The notes beneath the pieces were generated by a model. The model was given only the letters and a program-made list of their open reading frames with translations, did not search any database and had not been told where the DNA came from. A stretch of DNA of 64,000 nucleotides. Source: Rhizobium herbae. GTDB lineage: Bacteria; Pseudomonadota; Alphaproteobacteria; Rhizobiales; Rhizobiaceae. The translations under genes and the position numbers were made by a program. Numbering within the stretch: the first letter of the stretch is position 1; every line of letters starts with the position of its first letter. This document shows positions 50,461-60,168 of the stretch, in pieces. Location: assembly GCF_019511375.1 (NCBI RefSeq), contig NZ_JAEUAO010000002.1, positions 496,001 through 560,000 on the forward strand, written 5' to 3'.

Positions 50461-53400
50461 TGGCTCGCTGCCTTCTCCGTGCCAGTGCCGGCACCGTTGC
50501 CGGTGTGGCGTTGCGCGAGATCGCTGACGATCTTGTTGTCTGCCGGCTCGCTATCGTCTTCGCCGCCGTGATCGCGCTTGCTGACCTTGTCATAGAGCTT
50601 GCGCGCCACGTCGCCTACGGTCGTGTTATCGGCCACACCGCTCAGCGGCATGTCGAAGCCGGTGTTCTGCTGGAAGCTGATGCCGAGTTCCACGGCCATC
50701 AGACTGTCGAGGCCGATTTCCTTGAGGACCTTGGTGCGGGAGATCGTATCCTTCGAGACGCGAAGGATAGCAGCGATTTCGCCAGCCACCAGATCATAAA
50801 GGATGTCTTCGGCTTCCTGCGGCGATTTGCCTTCGATCATAGCGACGAGATCCATCGTCTGGCCGTCGCCCCCGGCAGAATGCTGGTCGGCTGTGCGCAG
50901 GATGACTTCGAACAGGGTATTGCGAACGACCGGCAGGTTGCGCGCGGCCGCCCAATCGAGCTCCGAGATCATGGCGACAGCCGCATCGACCGTGCCCGGA
51001 TCAGAGCGGATGTAGCTCTCGACCTGGTCGAGTGCGGCCTGCGCCTTCAGGGCCGTCTTGCCGATGCGCTTTGACAGGAGATCGTTGACGTCGGTGTTCT
51101 GCGCCAGGTAGCCCTTGTCGGCGATCGCACCGAAGCCGATGGCCAGGCCCGGCAGGCCTTCAAGCCGACGCGCGCGAGCCAACCCTTCTAGATAGCCGTT
51201 GGCAGCCACGTAATTGGCCTGCCCGGGATTTCCGACCAACGTCGTAGCCGACGAGAACAGGATGAAATGTTCAAGCCTGTCGGCGCGCGTCAGCTTGTCG
51301 AGAATTGCGGCGCCCTTGACCTTCACATCGATGACGGGGCGGTTACGTTCCCGGCTGAGATTGTTGATCAGCGCATCATCCAGCACCATCGCCGCGTGAA
51401 CGACGGTCTTCAGGGGGCCGATCTGCCGCAGCGTCTTGAGCAGTGCGTCGGCGGCTGCCTCTTCGGTGACGTCGCAGGCGTGAACGGTCGCCGAAACGCC
51501 CTTGTTCTCCCAGCGCTTGATCGCTTCAAGCGTTTCGATATCCGCAACGCCGCGACGAGTGGCGAGCGCGATATTGCGCGCGCCCTTGTCCACCAGCCAG
51601 TTTGCGGCGGCAAGACCGAAGCCGCCGATGCCACCGACGACCAGATGAACACCTTGGCTGTCGACCGACATGCGGCGTGCCGACCGGGTGGTGACCTCGT
51701 CACGTCCCCCGACGGGGGGCAGGACGACGATCTTGCCGATATGGCCGGCATTCTGCATCAGACGGAAGGCGTTGCCGATCTCGTCGAAACCGAAGGCGCG
51801 GTAGGGCAGGGGCACGAGCTTGCCCTCTTCGAAAAGCGCTCCGATTTCGGTGAAGATCCGTTTCGTCAGATCCGGCGCGTTGACCAGCAGCTGGTCGGCG
51901 TCGATGCCGAAATAGCTGATGTTGCGGCGGAAGGGTCTGAGCCCGATCTTGCTGTCGGCATAGTAATCGCGCTTGCCGAGTTCGAGGAACCGGCCGAACG
52001 GCTTTACCAGCGACAGGCTCTGTTCCATCGCTTCGGCGAATAGCGAGTTCAGGACGAGGTCCACACCCTCACCGCCGGTCACGCCACGGATGTCGTTGAC
52101 AAAGGCGAGTGAGCGGGAATCGAAGACGTGATCAGCGCCGAGCATCTTCAGGAAACGGCGCTTCTCGCGCGTTCCTGCCGTTGCGATGACCTTGGCACCG
52201 GCGAGCTTTGCGACTTGCAAGGCGGCAAGGCCGACACCGCCGGCAGCGCCGTGGATAAGGATGGTTTCGCCGGCGCGAATACGGCCAAGTTCCACCATCG
52301 CATAATAGGCGGTGAGGAAGGCGACAGGCACGGTCGCGGCGGCAACAGGGCTGAGCGTTTCCGGCAGCTTTGCAACCCCGGATCGCGAAACGACCGCATG
52401 GGTGGAGAACGCCGCCGGCGCGATCGCCATCACGGCGTCGCCGACCGAGAGGTCTGTCACGCCGCTGCCGATGGCAACGACACGGCCGGACAGTTCCATG
52501 CCGATGGTCGCGCCGGCAAAACCGTCTTCGAGCGCCTCTTCCGGCAGAAGGCCCATGGCCCACATGACGTCGCGGAAATTCAAGCCGGTGGCGGCAACTT
52601 CAACGACGACATCGCCGGGACCAGCTAGCGGGATGTCGCATTCTTCCCAGGCGATGCTGCCGACCTGCGAGCTGACACGCTGGCGGATGGTCGCCGCCTT
52701 GAACGCGCTGGTCTTGCGCAAGCTCCGGTCGACCGGGCCGGGAACGGCGCGGATTTCCGAAAGAGTTCCGGTCGTTCCGTCCAGCAGCCATTCGCGGTTG
52801 GCGCTTCCGTCCGACAGCATCGCGATTGCCGTGGCCAGCTGATTGCCGGCGCCTGCGTTGGCGCCGGTGAAGTCGAGCGAATGAATATCGAGGAAATCAT
52901 ATTCGTTCTGCAACACGCGGGCGAATGCCCACAGACCGCTGTTGATGCTCGAACCCGGCTCATCTTTCGCGCGAGACGCTGCAGCTACCGGCGACCCGCC
53001 GGGGGCTGCGATGACCAGGCGCGGACGATGTGCGCCCGTCGGCTCGGCGTTGGAATGATACTGGCGCAGTGCCTCGGCAAAGGCACTCAGGGACAGCACC
53101 CGGTTTTGCAGCACTGCGGAATCCTGGCTCCGATCACCGGCCGTTGCCGACGACAGGTACACGGCGCGCACCGGCTTGTCGTTGAGCCCCTTAATCGCTT
53201 CTGCAATTTTATCCTTGTCGGCATCGAGATCACCGGTCAGTTGAACCGGCACGAGGGGCGCCTCGATCGCAGCCTTGCCCGTGGGCAGGATGCTGTGAAG
53301 GCTTGAAACACTGCCTTCGTGAAGCACAAGCACGGGGCTTGCGACCTCCGGAACCGATGCCTGAGCCCCCGGCGCGCCGTCGGTGAACTGGCCGCCTTGC

Positions 53401-56400
53401 GCTTCGACCACGGTGATATTGCCATGCGACAATTCATGGTCTCGAACAGAGATGTTGCGCAGTCCGAGATCGCCCAGGCATTTCTGCCATTGCGTCGCGG
53501 TGGGAAGCCTGCCGATCGGGAATTCCACGGTCTGGGTGCGGGCGAACCAGCCGTCGATCAATCCGAAGGCAAAGTCGCTGAAGACTGTCGGAGCGCTGGT
53601 TGCGGCGATGAGGGCACCGTTTTCCTGGAGGCAGACACGCATCGCGTTGCGGATGGCAACATCTTCATCGACCAGCGTGAAAATCGTGTCGGATGCGCTG
53701 ACGACGAGATCGAAGTCCGGAAGCGCCGCGAAAGCGTCCTTCTTCAGGACGCGCACATGCGCGTCCTCCTCGAATGCGATTTCGAGATTTCGCTGCGCAC
53801 TTTCGCGCGGCTCGACCACGAGCAGCGAAGCGTTGTACTTGGAAACCAGCGTGGCAAGACGGCGGGTAAAGCCGGTGGACACCGTACCGGCTTCGACGAT
53901 CCGCAGGTCACCCTTGCCGTCGGCCAGCGCCTTTTCGACTGCGGACAGGACCAAGGCCATTCTTTGACGCGTCGATTCGGAATGAACCGTCTGATGGTCG
54001 AGGGTCGCATCGCTGATGAAACCGTGCGGCTTGGACGCAACACTGGCCTCGGTGCCCGCCATTTCGGAGGTAAACAGACTGTCGATACGGTCCAATGCTT
54101 CGGCATAGGCATTGTTGATCAAAACCGCTTCGACGGCGCGTTCCGAGCGTTCGCCGTAAAGTTCCTTCAGGATGTCGCCGACCGGAGGCAGCGAGAATTC
54201 AGGCGCGATCTTCCAACTGCCGCCCTTGTGTTCGCACAAGCCTGCGTCTTCCAGAACATAGAGACAGTTTGCGAGGAAGCACCGAAAGGCGAAATCGCCG
54301 GGCAGCGACCGGGTGTCGATCAGGCCGGTTCCCTTGCCGAGCTTAAGCGCTATTTCATGGCAGGCGCGATAGATCGCCGCGTTGAAAAGCAAGGTCGTGT
54401 TGTCGATGCCGGCGCCTTCCGCATTGGCAATCAACGGCAGAGACAGGGCGCTGCGCGGCGTTGCCGCCAAGGGTACGGCGCGGTCCGAGGGCACTGCCTC
54501 ATAGTGAAAGGACAGCATGTCCAGCGTCTTGTGCTGGCGCAGATAGGTCCGGCGGAACCGGCAATCGTCGAAAGCGGCGATGAGTTCGCCGCCCTTGCCG
54601 AAGAAGCGGAATTTCGCCTTGATCGAATTGGCGCTGATGCGTTCGATCTCGACGAGCGCCCGCTTGACCGCCGTGCCCGAATTGGTCACGCGCACTGACC
54701 CGAAACGCACCGGGATATAGGGCGCACCGCCTGCTTCGCCGGTGAACCTGTCGAAAAGCGCGACCAGCCCATGGAAGGTCGCATCGACGGAGATCGGGTT
54801 CAGGCCGTAGGAAACGAACGGATGGCCCGCCTCCTCCGGTTCCTTCAACTCCACATCGATGAACCGGTCGCCATAGGAGACGGCACGCGCCATGAGTTGG
54901 AACCGCGGACCGTAGTCGAGGCCGAACTGGCGTGCAGTTTCATAGGCCTTGGCAGGCGTTACGGTCGCCGTTTTCTCCAGGCCGGCGAACCGGCTTGCGG
55001 CGGCGGGCTCATCAGACGGAATGGGCTTGCGGCTACGCGCCACGGCGTGCACGGCCCAATCGTCCTCCGACAGCCGCTCGCGCGAGCGGATCTCGATATC
55101 CCCGGTCTCTGGCGAGAGGATGGTCGACAATTCCATCATCCGGTTGTCGGTAAGCTCGAGCGGTCGCACGATTTCCAGATTGGTGATGTCGACGTTCGGC
55201 GTGCCGTAATATTGCTGCGCGGCGGAGACGGCGATTTCGATAAAGCCGCTCCCCGGCAGGATGGCCTTGCCGTCAACGACATGCTCCGCAAGATCAGGAA
55301 ACAGATGCGCGTCGATATGGTTCTTCCAGCTTCCGCCGTTCGGATCGGCGCGCCAGCCAGCTAGCGTGTAATGAGTCTTGGACCCGCGACCGAACAGATC
55401 GGTTGAATCGGTGGTGGTCGCCGGACGAAGTTCCGTCGGCTCGAAGGGGAGGTTGGGCAGGCGGACGAAGGCGTTGCGCTTGCCGAACAGGCGGGTTTCA
55501 TCAAAGGCTGCACCGTGAGCGATGGCGCGTGCCATGGCGCGCGAGATCGGATCCCGGCCCTTTTCGCCAGCATCGCGCAGCAGGGTCGGCACGACCATGC
55601 CCGGCGCGGAGGACTGCTTGACCGTTTCCTTCAGATAGGACGACAGGATGGGGCGGGGCGAGATTTCGATGAACAGGCTGCAGCCGAGCTCGATCGCAGC
55701 TTCCGTTGCCGCCTGGAAGCGCACCGGTTCGCGGACGTTTTTCCACCAGTAGTCGGGGTCCAGTTGTGTGCCGTCCAGCCGGTCGCCGGTGACCGTGGAG
55801 AGAAAGGCGAGTTCCGATTTCCGCGGCGCGATGTCCGGAATGTCCGAGAGGAACGCCTTCTTTGCCTGATCGATGATCGGGTGGTGGAAGGGATAGTTGA
55901 TGTCAAGAATCTGGACCGGGATCTTGGCTTTGCGCGCCGCGTCGCGGAAGGCGGAGATTTCGTGCGCAGGACCGGAAATGGTCACCGAATTATGGGCGTT
56001 GACCGCAGCGACGCACACGTGCTCAAGGCCGCGAGCCTTGGCGAAGGCGCTTGCCGCCTCTTCAGCAAGCATGACGGCGGCCATGGTGCCCTGACCGGCA
56101 AGCAGATCCTGGTGCAGCGATCGCTTGGCGACGATCGCAACGGCATCGACGAGCGAAAGGGCGCCGGCCGCGTAGGCTGCAGCGATTTCGCCGACCGAAT
56201 GGCCGAAAACCGCCGTCGGCTTGATGCCCATGGCAACCAGCGAATCCGACAGAGCCGCCTGAACGGCGAACAGCAGCGGCTGTGCAACCTTGGTGTCGGC
56301 GAGCTTCTTGTCAAGATCAGGATCGGTGAGCAGATCGGTCAGCACGGTGTCCGAATGGAACTTGAAAAGCGCGCTGACAGAGGTGAAGCACTGACGGAAA

Positions 56401-58046
56401 TGCAGATTTTCGCGGAACGCTTCAACGCCCATGCCGGCCCACTGCGAACCGTTTCCGGAGAAGACGAAGGCAACCTTCGCGTCCTTCGTTACGGCTTCGC
56501 CGGCTTCGCCGATGTCGGATGCGGGCTTTTCGAGGTGGCTGGCAATGGCGCGGACAATGTCTTCCGGATGATCGCTGCGCGCGGCAAAACGATAGCGCAT
56601 CTGGGTGCGATTGGCACCGGAGGCGGCGACGATGGAGCGAACTTCTTCCGGTGAAGCCTTGGCGAAGGTCGACTTGTAGGATTTCAACAGCTCTTCGAGG
56701 CTGTTGACGGTGTGGGCGCTTGCCATGAACACATGGCCGGTGGCGTTGTTGCGGTTGCGCTCGTCCTGGACGGGATCCGGGTCGCTGATGACGACATGGG
56801 CATTGGCGCCGCCGAAACCGAAGGAATTGATGCCGGCGAGGCGCGCGCGCTTGCCGCGCAGCAATTCGATCGGGTTTGCAGTGACGCGAACGTTCAGCCC
56901 CTCGAAGTCGATGTTGTCGTTTGGCGTGTCGAAATGCAGCGAGGCGGGCAGATAATTGTTCTCGAGCGCCATCATCGCCTTGAGCATGCCGAACAGGCCG
57001 GAGGCGGGCTCGGTGTGGCCGATATTCGACTTGATCGAGCCGATCGGAACCGGCGCGCGGCGATTGGCGCCAATGACGGTACCGATCGACCAGACTTCGG
57101 CCGGATCGCCCACCTTGGTGCCGGTGCCATGGCCTTCGACGAAGGCGACCTGATTGGCATCGATATTGTTGCCCTCGTAGATCGAGCGCAACAGGTTGGC
57201 CTGCGCCTCGCGCGACGGTAGCGAAATGCCATTGGTGCGCCCGGCGGAGTTCACGCCGGTGGCGACGATCTTGGCGTAGCTGCGGTCCTTTTCCTGACGC
57301 GTTCTGTCCGAGCGGCGCAGGATGAAGACGACACCACCTTCGGCGCGCACGTAACCGGCGCCGTCGTTGTCATAGGCGCGGCAAAGGCCCTCGGGCGACA
57401 GCATGCGCGCCTGGGCAAAGCCGACGAACGGTAGCGGGTGGGCCAGAATGTTGACACCGCCGACGATCGCCGTGTCGATTTCACCGGCATTCAGCGCCCG
57501 CATCGCCTGGTCCAGCGCAACCAGCGAGGAGGAGCAGGCGGTATCGACCGTCATGCTCGGGCCGCTGAGACCGAAGATATGGGAAATACGATTGGAAACG
57601 ATCGAAAGCGTGTTTCCCGTCATGAAATAAGGCCCGGCCGCGGCCGGATCCTCGACGGTCAGGTTGGCATGGTCGAGGCTGGACGCACCGATATAGACGC
57701 CGACATTCTCGCCATGCAGCGACGTTACCGCGATATTGGCGTCCTCGAGAGCGCGCCAGGCGAGTTGCAGCAGGACGCGCTGCTGCGGATCCATGTACAT
57801 GGCTTCGCGCTGCGACATGCCGAAGACAGCCGGATCGAAATCATAGATGCTGTCAAGCACACCGGCTGCAAAGGAATAGGTCTTCCCCGGGTTGCCGATA
57901 ACCGGATGCCAAAAGCGCGCAAGGTCCCAACGGTCCGATGGTACGCGCGTGACGGTGCATTTGCCCTCGCGCAAAATTCGGAACAGTGCCTGCGGCGAAT
58001 TGGCTCCAGGGGCGAGACATGCACGCCCTATGATTTCAACTGTCAT
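50457..58046 (-). CDS. rkpA: RkpA, iterative reducing polyketide/fatty-acid synthase
   Basis: The 2529-residue megasynthase reads: KS (Cys171 in VDTACSSSLVALD, His near 305 in EGHGTGTKVGD, His in KSNIGHTEPASG near 342), and AT (GHSVGEIAAAYAAG near 615). Then DH (HVVDGKAILPG near 924, ISVDATFHGL near 1090), a degenerate methyltransferase-like region (about 1370-1550), ER (about 1790-2110, GAAGGVGLAALQV), and KR (GGIGGFGLAAANWL near 2135, QANYVAANG near 2280). A C-terminal ACP carries pantetheine Ser2448 in GLDSLMAVEL. There is no thioesterase. In S. meliloti rkpA is needed for capsular K-antigen. The start lacks a good ribosome site. Confidence 0.95.
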   Translation of the reverse strand: MTVEIIGRACLAPGANSPQALFRILREGKCTVTRVPSDRWDLARFWHPVIGNPGKTYSFAAGVLDSIYDFDPAVFGMSQREAMYMDPQQRVLLQLAWRALEDANIAVTSLHGENVGVYIGASSLDHANLTVEDPAAAGPYFMTGNTLSIVSNRISHIFGLSGPSMTVDTACSSSLVALDQAMRALNAGEIDTAIVGGVNILAHPLPFVGFAQARMLSPEGLCRAYDNDGAGYVRAEGGVVFILRRSDRTRQEKDRSYAKIVATGVNSAGRTNGISLPSREAQANLLRSIYEGNNIDANQVAFVEGHGTGTKVGDPAEVWSIGTVIGANRRAPVPIGSIKSNIGHTEPASGLFGMLKAMMALENNYLPASLHFDTPNDNIDFEGLNVRVTANPIELLRGKRARLAGINSFGFGGANAHVVISDPDPVQDERNRNNATGHVFMASAHTVNSLEELLKSYKSTFAKASPEEVRSIVAASGANRTQMRYRFAARSDHPEDIVRAIASHLEKPASDIGEAGEAVTKDAKVAFVFSGNGSQWAGMGVEAFRENLHFRQCFTSVSALFKFHSDTVLTDLLTDPDLDKKLADTKVAQPLLFAVQAALSDSLVAMGIKPTAVFGHSVGEIAAAYAAGALSLVDAVAIVAKRSLHQDLLAGQGTMAAVMLAEEAASAFAKARGLEHVCVAAVNAHNSVTISGPAHEISAFRDAARKAKIPVQILDINYPFHHPIIDQAKKAFLSDIPDIAPRKSELAFLSTVTGDRLDGTQLDPDYWWKNVREPVRFQAATEAAIELGCSLFIEISPRPILSSYLKETVKQSSAPGMVVPTLLRDAGEKGRDPISRAMARAIAHGAAFDETRLFGKRNAFVRLPNLPFEPTELRPATTTDSTDLFGRGSKTHYTLAGWRADPNGGSWKNHIDAHLFPDLAEHVVDGKAILPGSGFIEIAVSAAQQYYGTPNVDITNLEIVRPLELTDNRMMELSTILSPETGDIEIRSRERLSEDDWAVHAVARSRKPIPSDEPAAASRFAGLEKTATVTPAKAYETARQFGLDYGPRFQLMARAVSYGDRFIDVELKEPEEAGHPFVSYGLNPISVDATFHGLVALFDRFTGEAGGAPYIPVRFGSVRVTNSGTAVKRALVEIERISANSIKAKFRFFGKGGELIAAFDDCRFRRTYLRQHKTLDMLSFHYEAVPSDRAVPLAATPRSALSLPLIANAEGAGIDNTTLLFNAAIYRACHEIALKLGKGTGLIDTRSLPGDFAFRCFLANCLYVLEDAGLCEHKGGSWKIAPEFSLPPVGDILKELYGERSERAVEAVLINNAYAEALDRIDSLFTSEMAGTEASVASKPHGFISDATLDHQTVHSESTRQRMALVLSAVEKALADGKGDLRIVEAGTVSTGFTRRLATLVSKYNASLLVVEPRESAQRNLEIAFEEDAHVRVLKKDAFAALPDFDLVVSASDTIFTLVDEDVAIRNAMRVCLQENGALIAATSAPTVFSDFAFGLIDGWFARTQTVEFPIGRLPTATQWQKCLGDLGLRNISVRDHELSHGNITVVEAQGGQFTDGAPGAQASVPEVASPVLVLHEGSVSSLHSILPTGKAAIEAPLVPVQLTGDLDADKDKIAEAIKGLNDKPVRAVYLSSATAGDRSQDSAVLQNRVLSLSAFAEALRQYHSNAEPTGAHRPRLVIAAPGGSPVAAASRAKDEPGSSINSGLWAFARVLQNEYDFLDIHSLDFTGANAGAGNQLATAIAMLSDGSANREWLLDGTTGTLSEIRAVPGPVDRSLRKTSAFKAATIRQRVSSQVGSIAWEECDIPLAGPGDVVVEVAATGLNFRDVMWAMGLLPEEALEDGFAGATIGMELSGRVVAIGSGVTDLSVGDAVMAIAPAAFSTHAVVSRSGVAKLPETLSPVAAATVPVAFLTAYYAMVELGRIRAGETILIHGAAGGVGLAALQVAKLAGAKVIATAGTREKRRFLKMLGADHVFDSRSLAFVNDIRGVTGGEGVDLVLNSLFAEAMEQSLSLVKPFGRFLELGKRDYYADSKIGLRPFRRNISYFGIDADQLLVNAPDLTKRIFTEIGALFEEGKLVPLPYRAFGFDEIGNAFRLMQNAGHIGKIVVLPPVGGRDEVTTRSARRMSVDSQGVHLVVGGIGGFGLAAANWLVDKGARNIALATRRGVADIETLEAIKRWENKGVSATVHACDVTEEAAADALLKTLRQIGPLKTVVHAAMVLDDALINNLSRERNRPVIDVKVKGAAILDKLTRADRLEHFILFSSATTLVGNPGQANYVAANGYLEGLARARRLEGLPGLAIGFGAIADKGYLAQNTDVNDLLSKRIGKTALKAQAALDQVESYIRSDPGTVDAAVAMISELDWAAARNLPVVRNTLFEVILRTADQHSAGGDGQTMDLVAMIEGKSPQEAEDILYDLVAGEIAAILRVSKDTISRTKVLKEIGLDSLMAVELGISFQQNTGFDMPLSGVADNTTVGDVARKLYDKVSKRDHGGEDDSEPADNKIVSDLAQRHTGNGAGTGTEKAASQ

Positions 58047-58895
58047 ATTTTATCGAACGCTCTAAACTTTGTGAGTTATCCTGCTGATTGCACCTGACAC
58101 GCGAAAAAGCAATCGGAACTTCTCTAACCGATCCCGTTGGATCGACCCTTCGTCACTTCGAAGCCAGCTATATCAGTGTCCTTTTACCCCATGTTTTTCA
58201 GCTTTCAACCCTGTAGCGCGAACATACATGCGCTCCCAGACACTTATGAAAACAGTTCGTAACCGTTGTGAAGACTGCAGCATTTGACGTGGCATAGGAC
58301 ACAGGAGCGACGCGCTCCTGCCTTGGTGCGACTGCCTTAACACTCTGAATTCAGAGAACAGTTTCGCTGAAAAAAAGGTGGTTGGGGGTGTGGATGATGG
58401 TTTTCGGTGATCTGTCCGGCGGAAGCATTTGGGTTCCGTGGGCGATGTCGCTTCCCGGGTGAAGGACTTGTGCAGGGCGCTGCTGCCCAGCGATTTCGTC
58501 GGTCTGATACGCTGGTTATCCTCTGCGATGATACTGGCAGGATCGGACCTTCGGGCGATCCCGCGGTCAGCGAGCATAAGGGTAGCGGTATTCAAGATAA
58601 TGGGAGTTGTACTCCGCAGTGAACGGGATGCCCTGGGTCCGAAAGGGAACCGGTCAACCTGCCGCCGGTGGACGACCGCCAGAAGAAAAACGTGCCGCAC
58701 GCATCAACCAGTCAACCAGTTTGTCTATGAGATCGTTAGTTCATAGTGCGTGAAGCTCCTGCATGCCACGCGCGACCTGCATGCCGTGGGGGCAAGTTGG
58801 CGCGCAGGCCAGCCACACGTTTCGTTCCGATCGCCGAGGTGCCCCCTCGGATAGGGGTGCTTTGCACCGGCAAGCGTCCGCCTTCGCTCTCATCG
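58047..58895. other. Long spacer upstream of rkpA with perfect dyads
   Basis: The 849 bases hold no convincing gene. Open frames on both strands (for example 58173-58700 minus, 58429-58746 plus) have shadow-like composition and no ribosome sites. I see two perfect palindromes (listed separately) and a run of seven A at 58372-58378. It must contain the rkpA promoter on the minus strand, but I could not assign -35/-10 elements with confidence. Confidence 0.5.
58302..58356. promoter_or_regulatory. Two perfect palindromes upstream of rkpA
   Basis: CAGGAGCG-ACG-CGCTCCTG (58302-58320) is a perfect eight-base dyad. CTCTGAATTCAGAG (58343-58356) is a perfect 14-base palindrome with no spacer. They are 22 bases apart, about 260-310 bases before the rkpA start. 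Either could bind a regulator, or the first could form a hairpin in an unseen RNA. Confidence 0.4.
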
Positions 58896-59078
58896 TCAAT
58901 GCTTGGCGCTATCTGCGGGCGGCGACGGAAAGACGAAATGAAGCTGGCCGGATTTGATCGAAGCGCGCTCGATCATGGCCTTGTGCTCTTCCCGCATCGC
59001 CCGTGAGCGCTCCCTGAAGGCTCGCGATTGAGCGAGTACCGCCTGTGTCCGCTCGGTAATTTCATCGATATGGCGCAT
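58896..59078 (-). CDS. Small helical hypothetical protein, 60 residues
   Basis: The 60-residue product is largely one charged helix (MRHIDEITERTQAVLAQSRA, then FRERSRAMREEHKAMIERA), with heptad-like spacing that suggests a coiled coil. I start at ATG 59078 because AAGAGG sits seven bases upstream; ATG 59156 would add 26 residues but has no good site. It lies about 165 bases downstream of the STAS-like gene and may be the last gene of that signalling operon. No family is recognised. Confidence 0.5.
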   Translation of the reverse strand: MRHIDEITERTQAVLAQSRAFRERSRAMREEHKAMIERASIKSGQLHFVFPSPPADSAKH

Positions 59079-59244
59079 CACTGACCTCTTTGCCTCACAA
59101 TCTGCCATCACGTCGAGCCGGCAACACCTCTCGTGGCCGAGCGACTCTTTGTTCATGTTATGTTCTTATTGAGGTTGATGTCAAGAATGCCTTGGCCGCG
59201 CTGAAGCGCCCGTCTTTGGATCATCCTGCAATGAGGCGTGCGGC

Positions 59245-59592
59245 CTAAGGCGCCGAAAACGTCGTAAGCTCAATCCCGGGATGTAGCTTCTTGAGGTTTG
59301 GCAGAGACTTTGACTGCCACGGAAACTCGGACGTTCCGCGGATCGTGAGATGGACACTCGGTCTGTTGCGCGCTTCGATGGTGAGCTTGGCAAGCAGATT
59401 GATCCCGGAGGAATTGAGAAACTCCAGCCCCGTCAGGTCTATGATGACATGATCCGGTTCGCCCTCAAGAACGCTCATGACCAGGGCAAAAATAGGGGCA
59501 TAAGCCTCCGTGCCATGCAGGCGCATGGTCCCATCGAAGTAGATTGTCTTGTCTTCCGACCAGACGCGATATTCTTCGTCCTTGATTTCCAT
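59245..59592 (-). CDS. STAS-like regulator (slr1659-type)
   Basis: The 115-residue protein has an anti-sigma-factor-antagonist-like (STAS) fold: a beta strand [19 protein letters not shown] with Ser61-Ser62, at the place where SpoIIAA is phosphorylated, then helix [11 protein letters not shown] and [20 protein letters not shown]. It resembles the regulator family named after Synechocystis slr1659. It is 12 bases downstream of the HATPase-like gene, its probable kinase partner. The phosphatase encoded two genes upstream would reverse the phosphorylation. Confidence 0.82.
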   Translation of the reverse strand: MEIKDEEYRVWSEDKTIYFDGTMRLHGTEAYAPIFALVMSVLEGEPDHVIIDLTGLEFLNSSGINLLAKLTIEARNRPSVHLTIRGTSEFPWQSKSLPNLKKLHPGIELTTFSAP

Positions 59593-59604
59593 GTTGTGTG
59601 CCCA

Positions 59605-60165
59605 TCAGTTCGAGATGTGGGGGACCGTGATAGACGCATAGGTTTCCAGCGGGATTTTGCTGTCCTGTTCCCTGGAACCAAAAACCCACGCAAAGTGAGC
59701 GCCATAATCGCTCATGAGCGTCAGAAGTCCAAGCCCTGAAGTGGTCGTGCTCACATGCGTCGCATTCGCTTCGATCCGCTCTATAAGAAGGTCTCCGGGA
59801 TCGCCGGTCGTTATTTCTGAAAGCAGATCTTGGAACCGCTGGGCCGCTGTCTTGTCGATGAAATTGGAGACCTTTGTGCGAAAGGTGTTGGCCTCGATCG
59901 AAGCCTCCAGGATAACTTCACCGCCCATGCGGAATTTTACGGCATTTTCTATCAGCTCGTTGATCAGATAGCCAACGTTGTGGCGGACCTCTCTGTAGAC
60001 GCTACGGGATGCGCGGTAGCGCAAGGCGACGAACTCCGCGACGAAATCCGCCGTCATCGCGCAGTGTTTGAAGCTGAGGTCCAGTGGTCCTTCGAACAGG
60101 CGAAGTCGTGTGACATGTTCGCCCGTTTCGATCGTAAGGTCTGCCATTCCAAATAAGGTCGTCAT
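59605..60165 (-). CDS. HATPase-like regulator (slr1658-type, putative STAS kinase)
   Basis: The 186-residue protein keeps the GHKL N-box as LINELIENAVKFR and a lid-like TSGLGLLTLMSDYG. The usual D-x-G-x-G ATP box is replaced by VSNFIDKTAAQ. It resembles the family named after Synechocystis slr1658, found next to slr1659-type STAS proteins. By analogy with SpoIIAB/RsbW it would bind or phosphorylate the STAS protein. AGGTGAG precedes the ATG. It follows the phosphatase gene by three bases. Confidence 0.78.
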   Translation of the reverse strand: MTTLFGMADLTIETGEHVTRLRLFEGPLDLSFKHCAMTADFVAEFVALRYRASRSVYREVRHNVGYLINELIENAVKFRMGGEVILEASIEANTFRTKVSNFIDKTAAQRFQDLLSEITTGDPGDLLIERIEANATHVSTTTSGLGLLTLMSDYGAHFAWVFGSREQDSKIPLETYASITVPHISN

Positions 60166-60168
60166 CGC

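Noticed and set aside
58173-58700. Minus-strand frame of 175 codons and a plus-strand frame of 105 codons upstream of rkpA
   Set aside because: Neither has a ribosome site or a recognisable motif, and their codon pattern is unlike neighbouring genes. A decayed gene cannot be excluded but is not supported.
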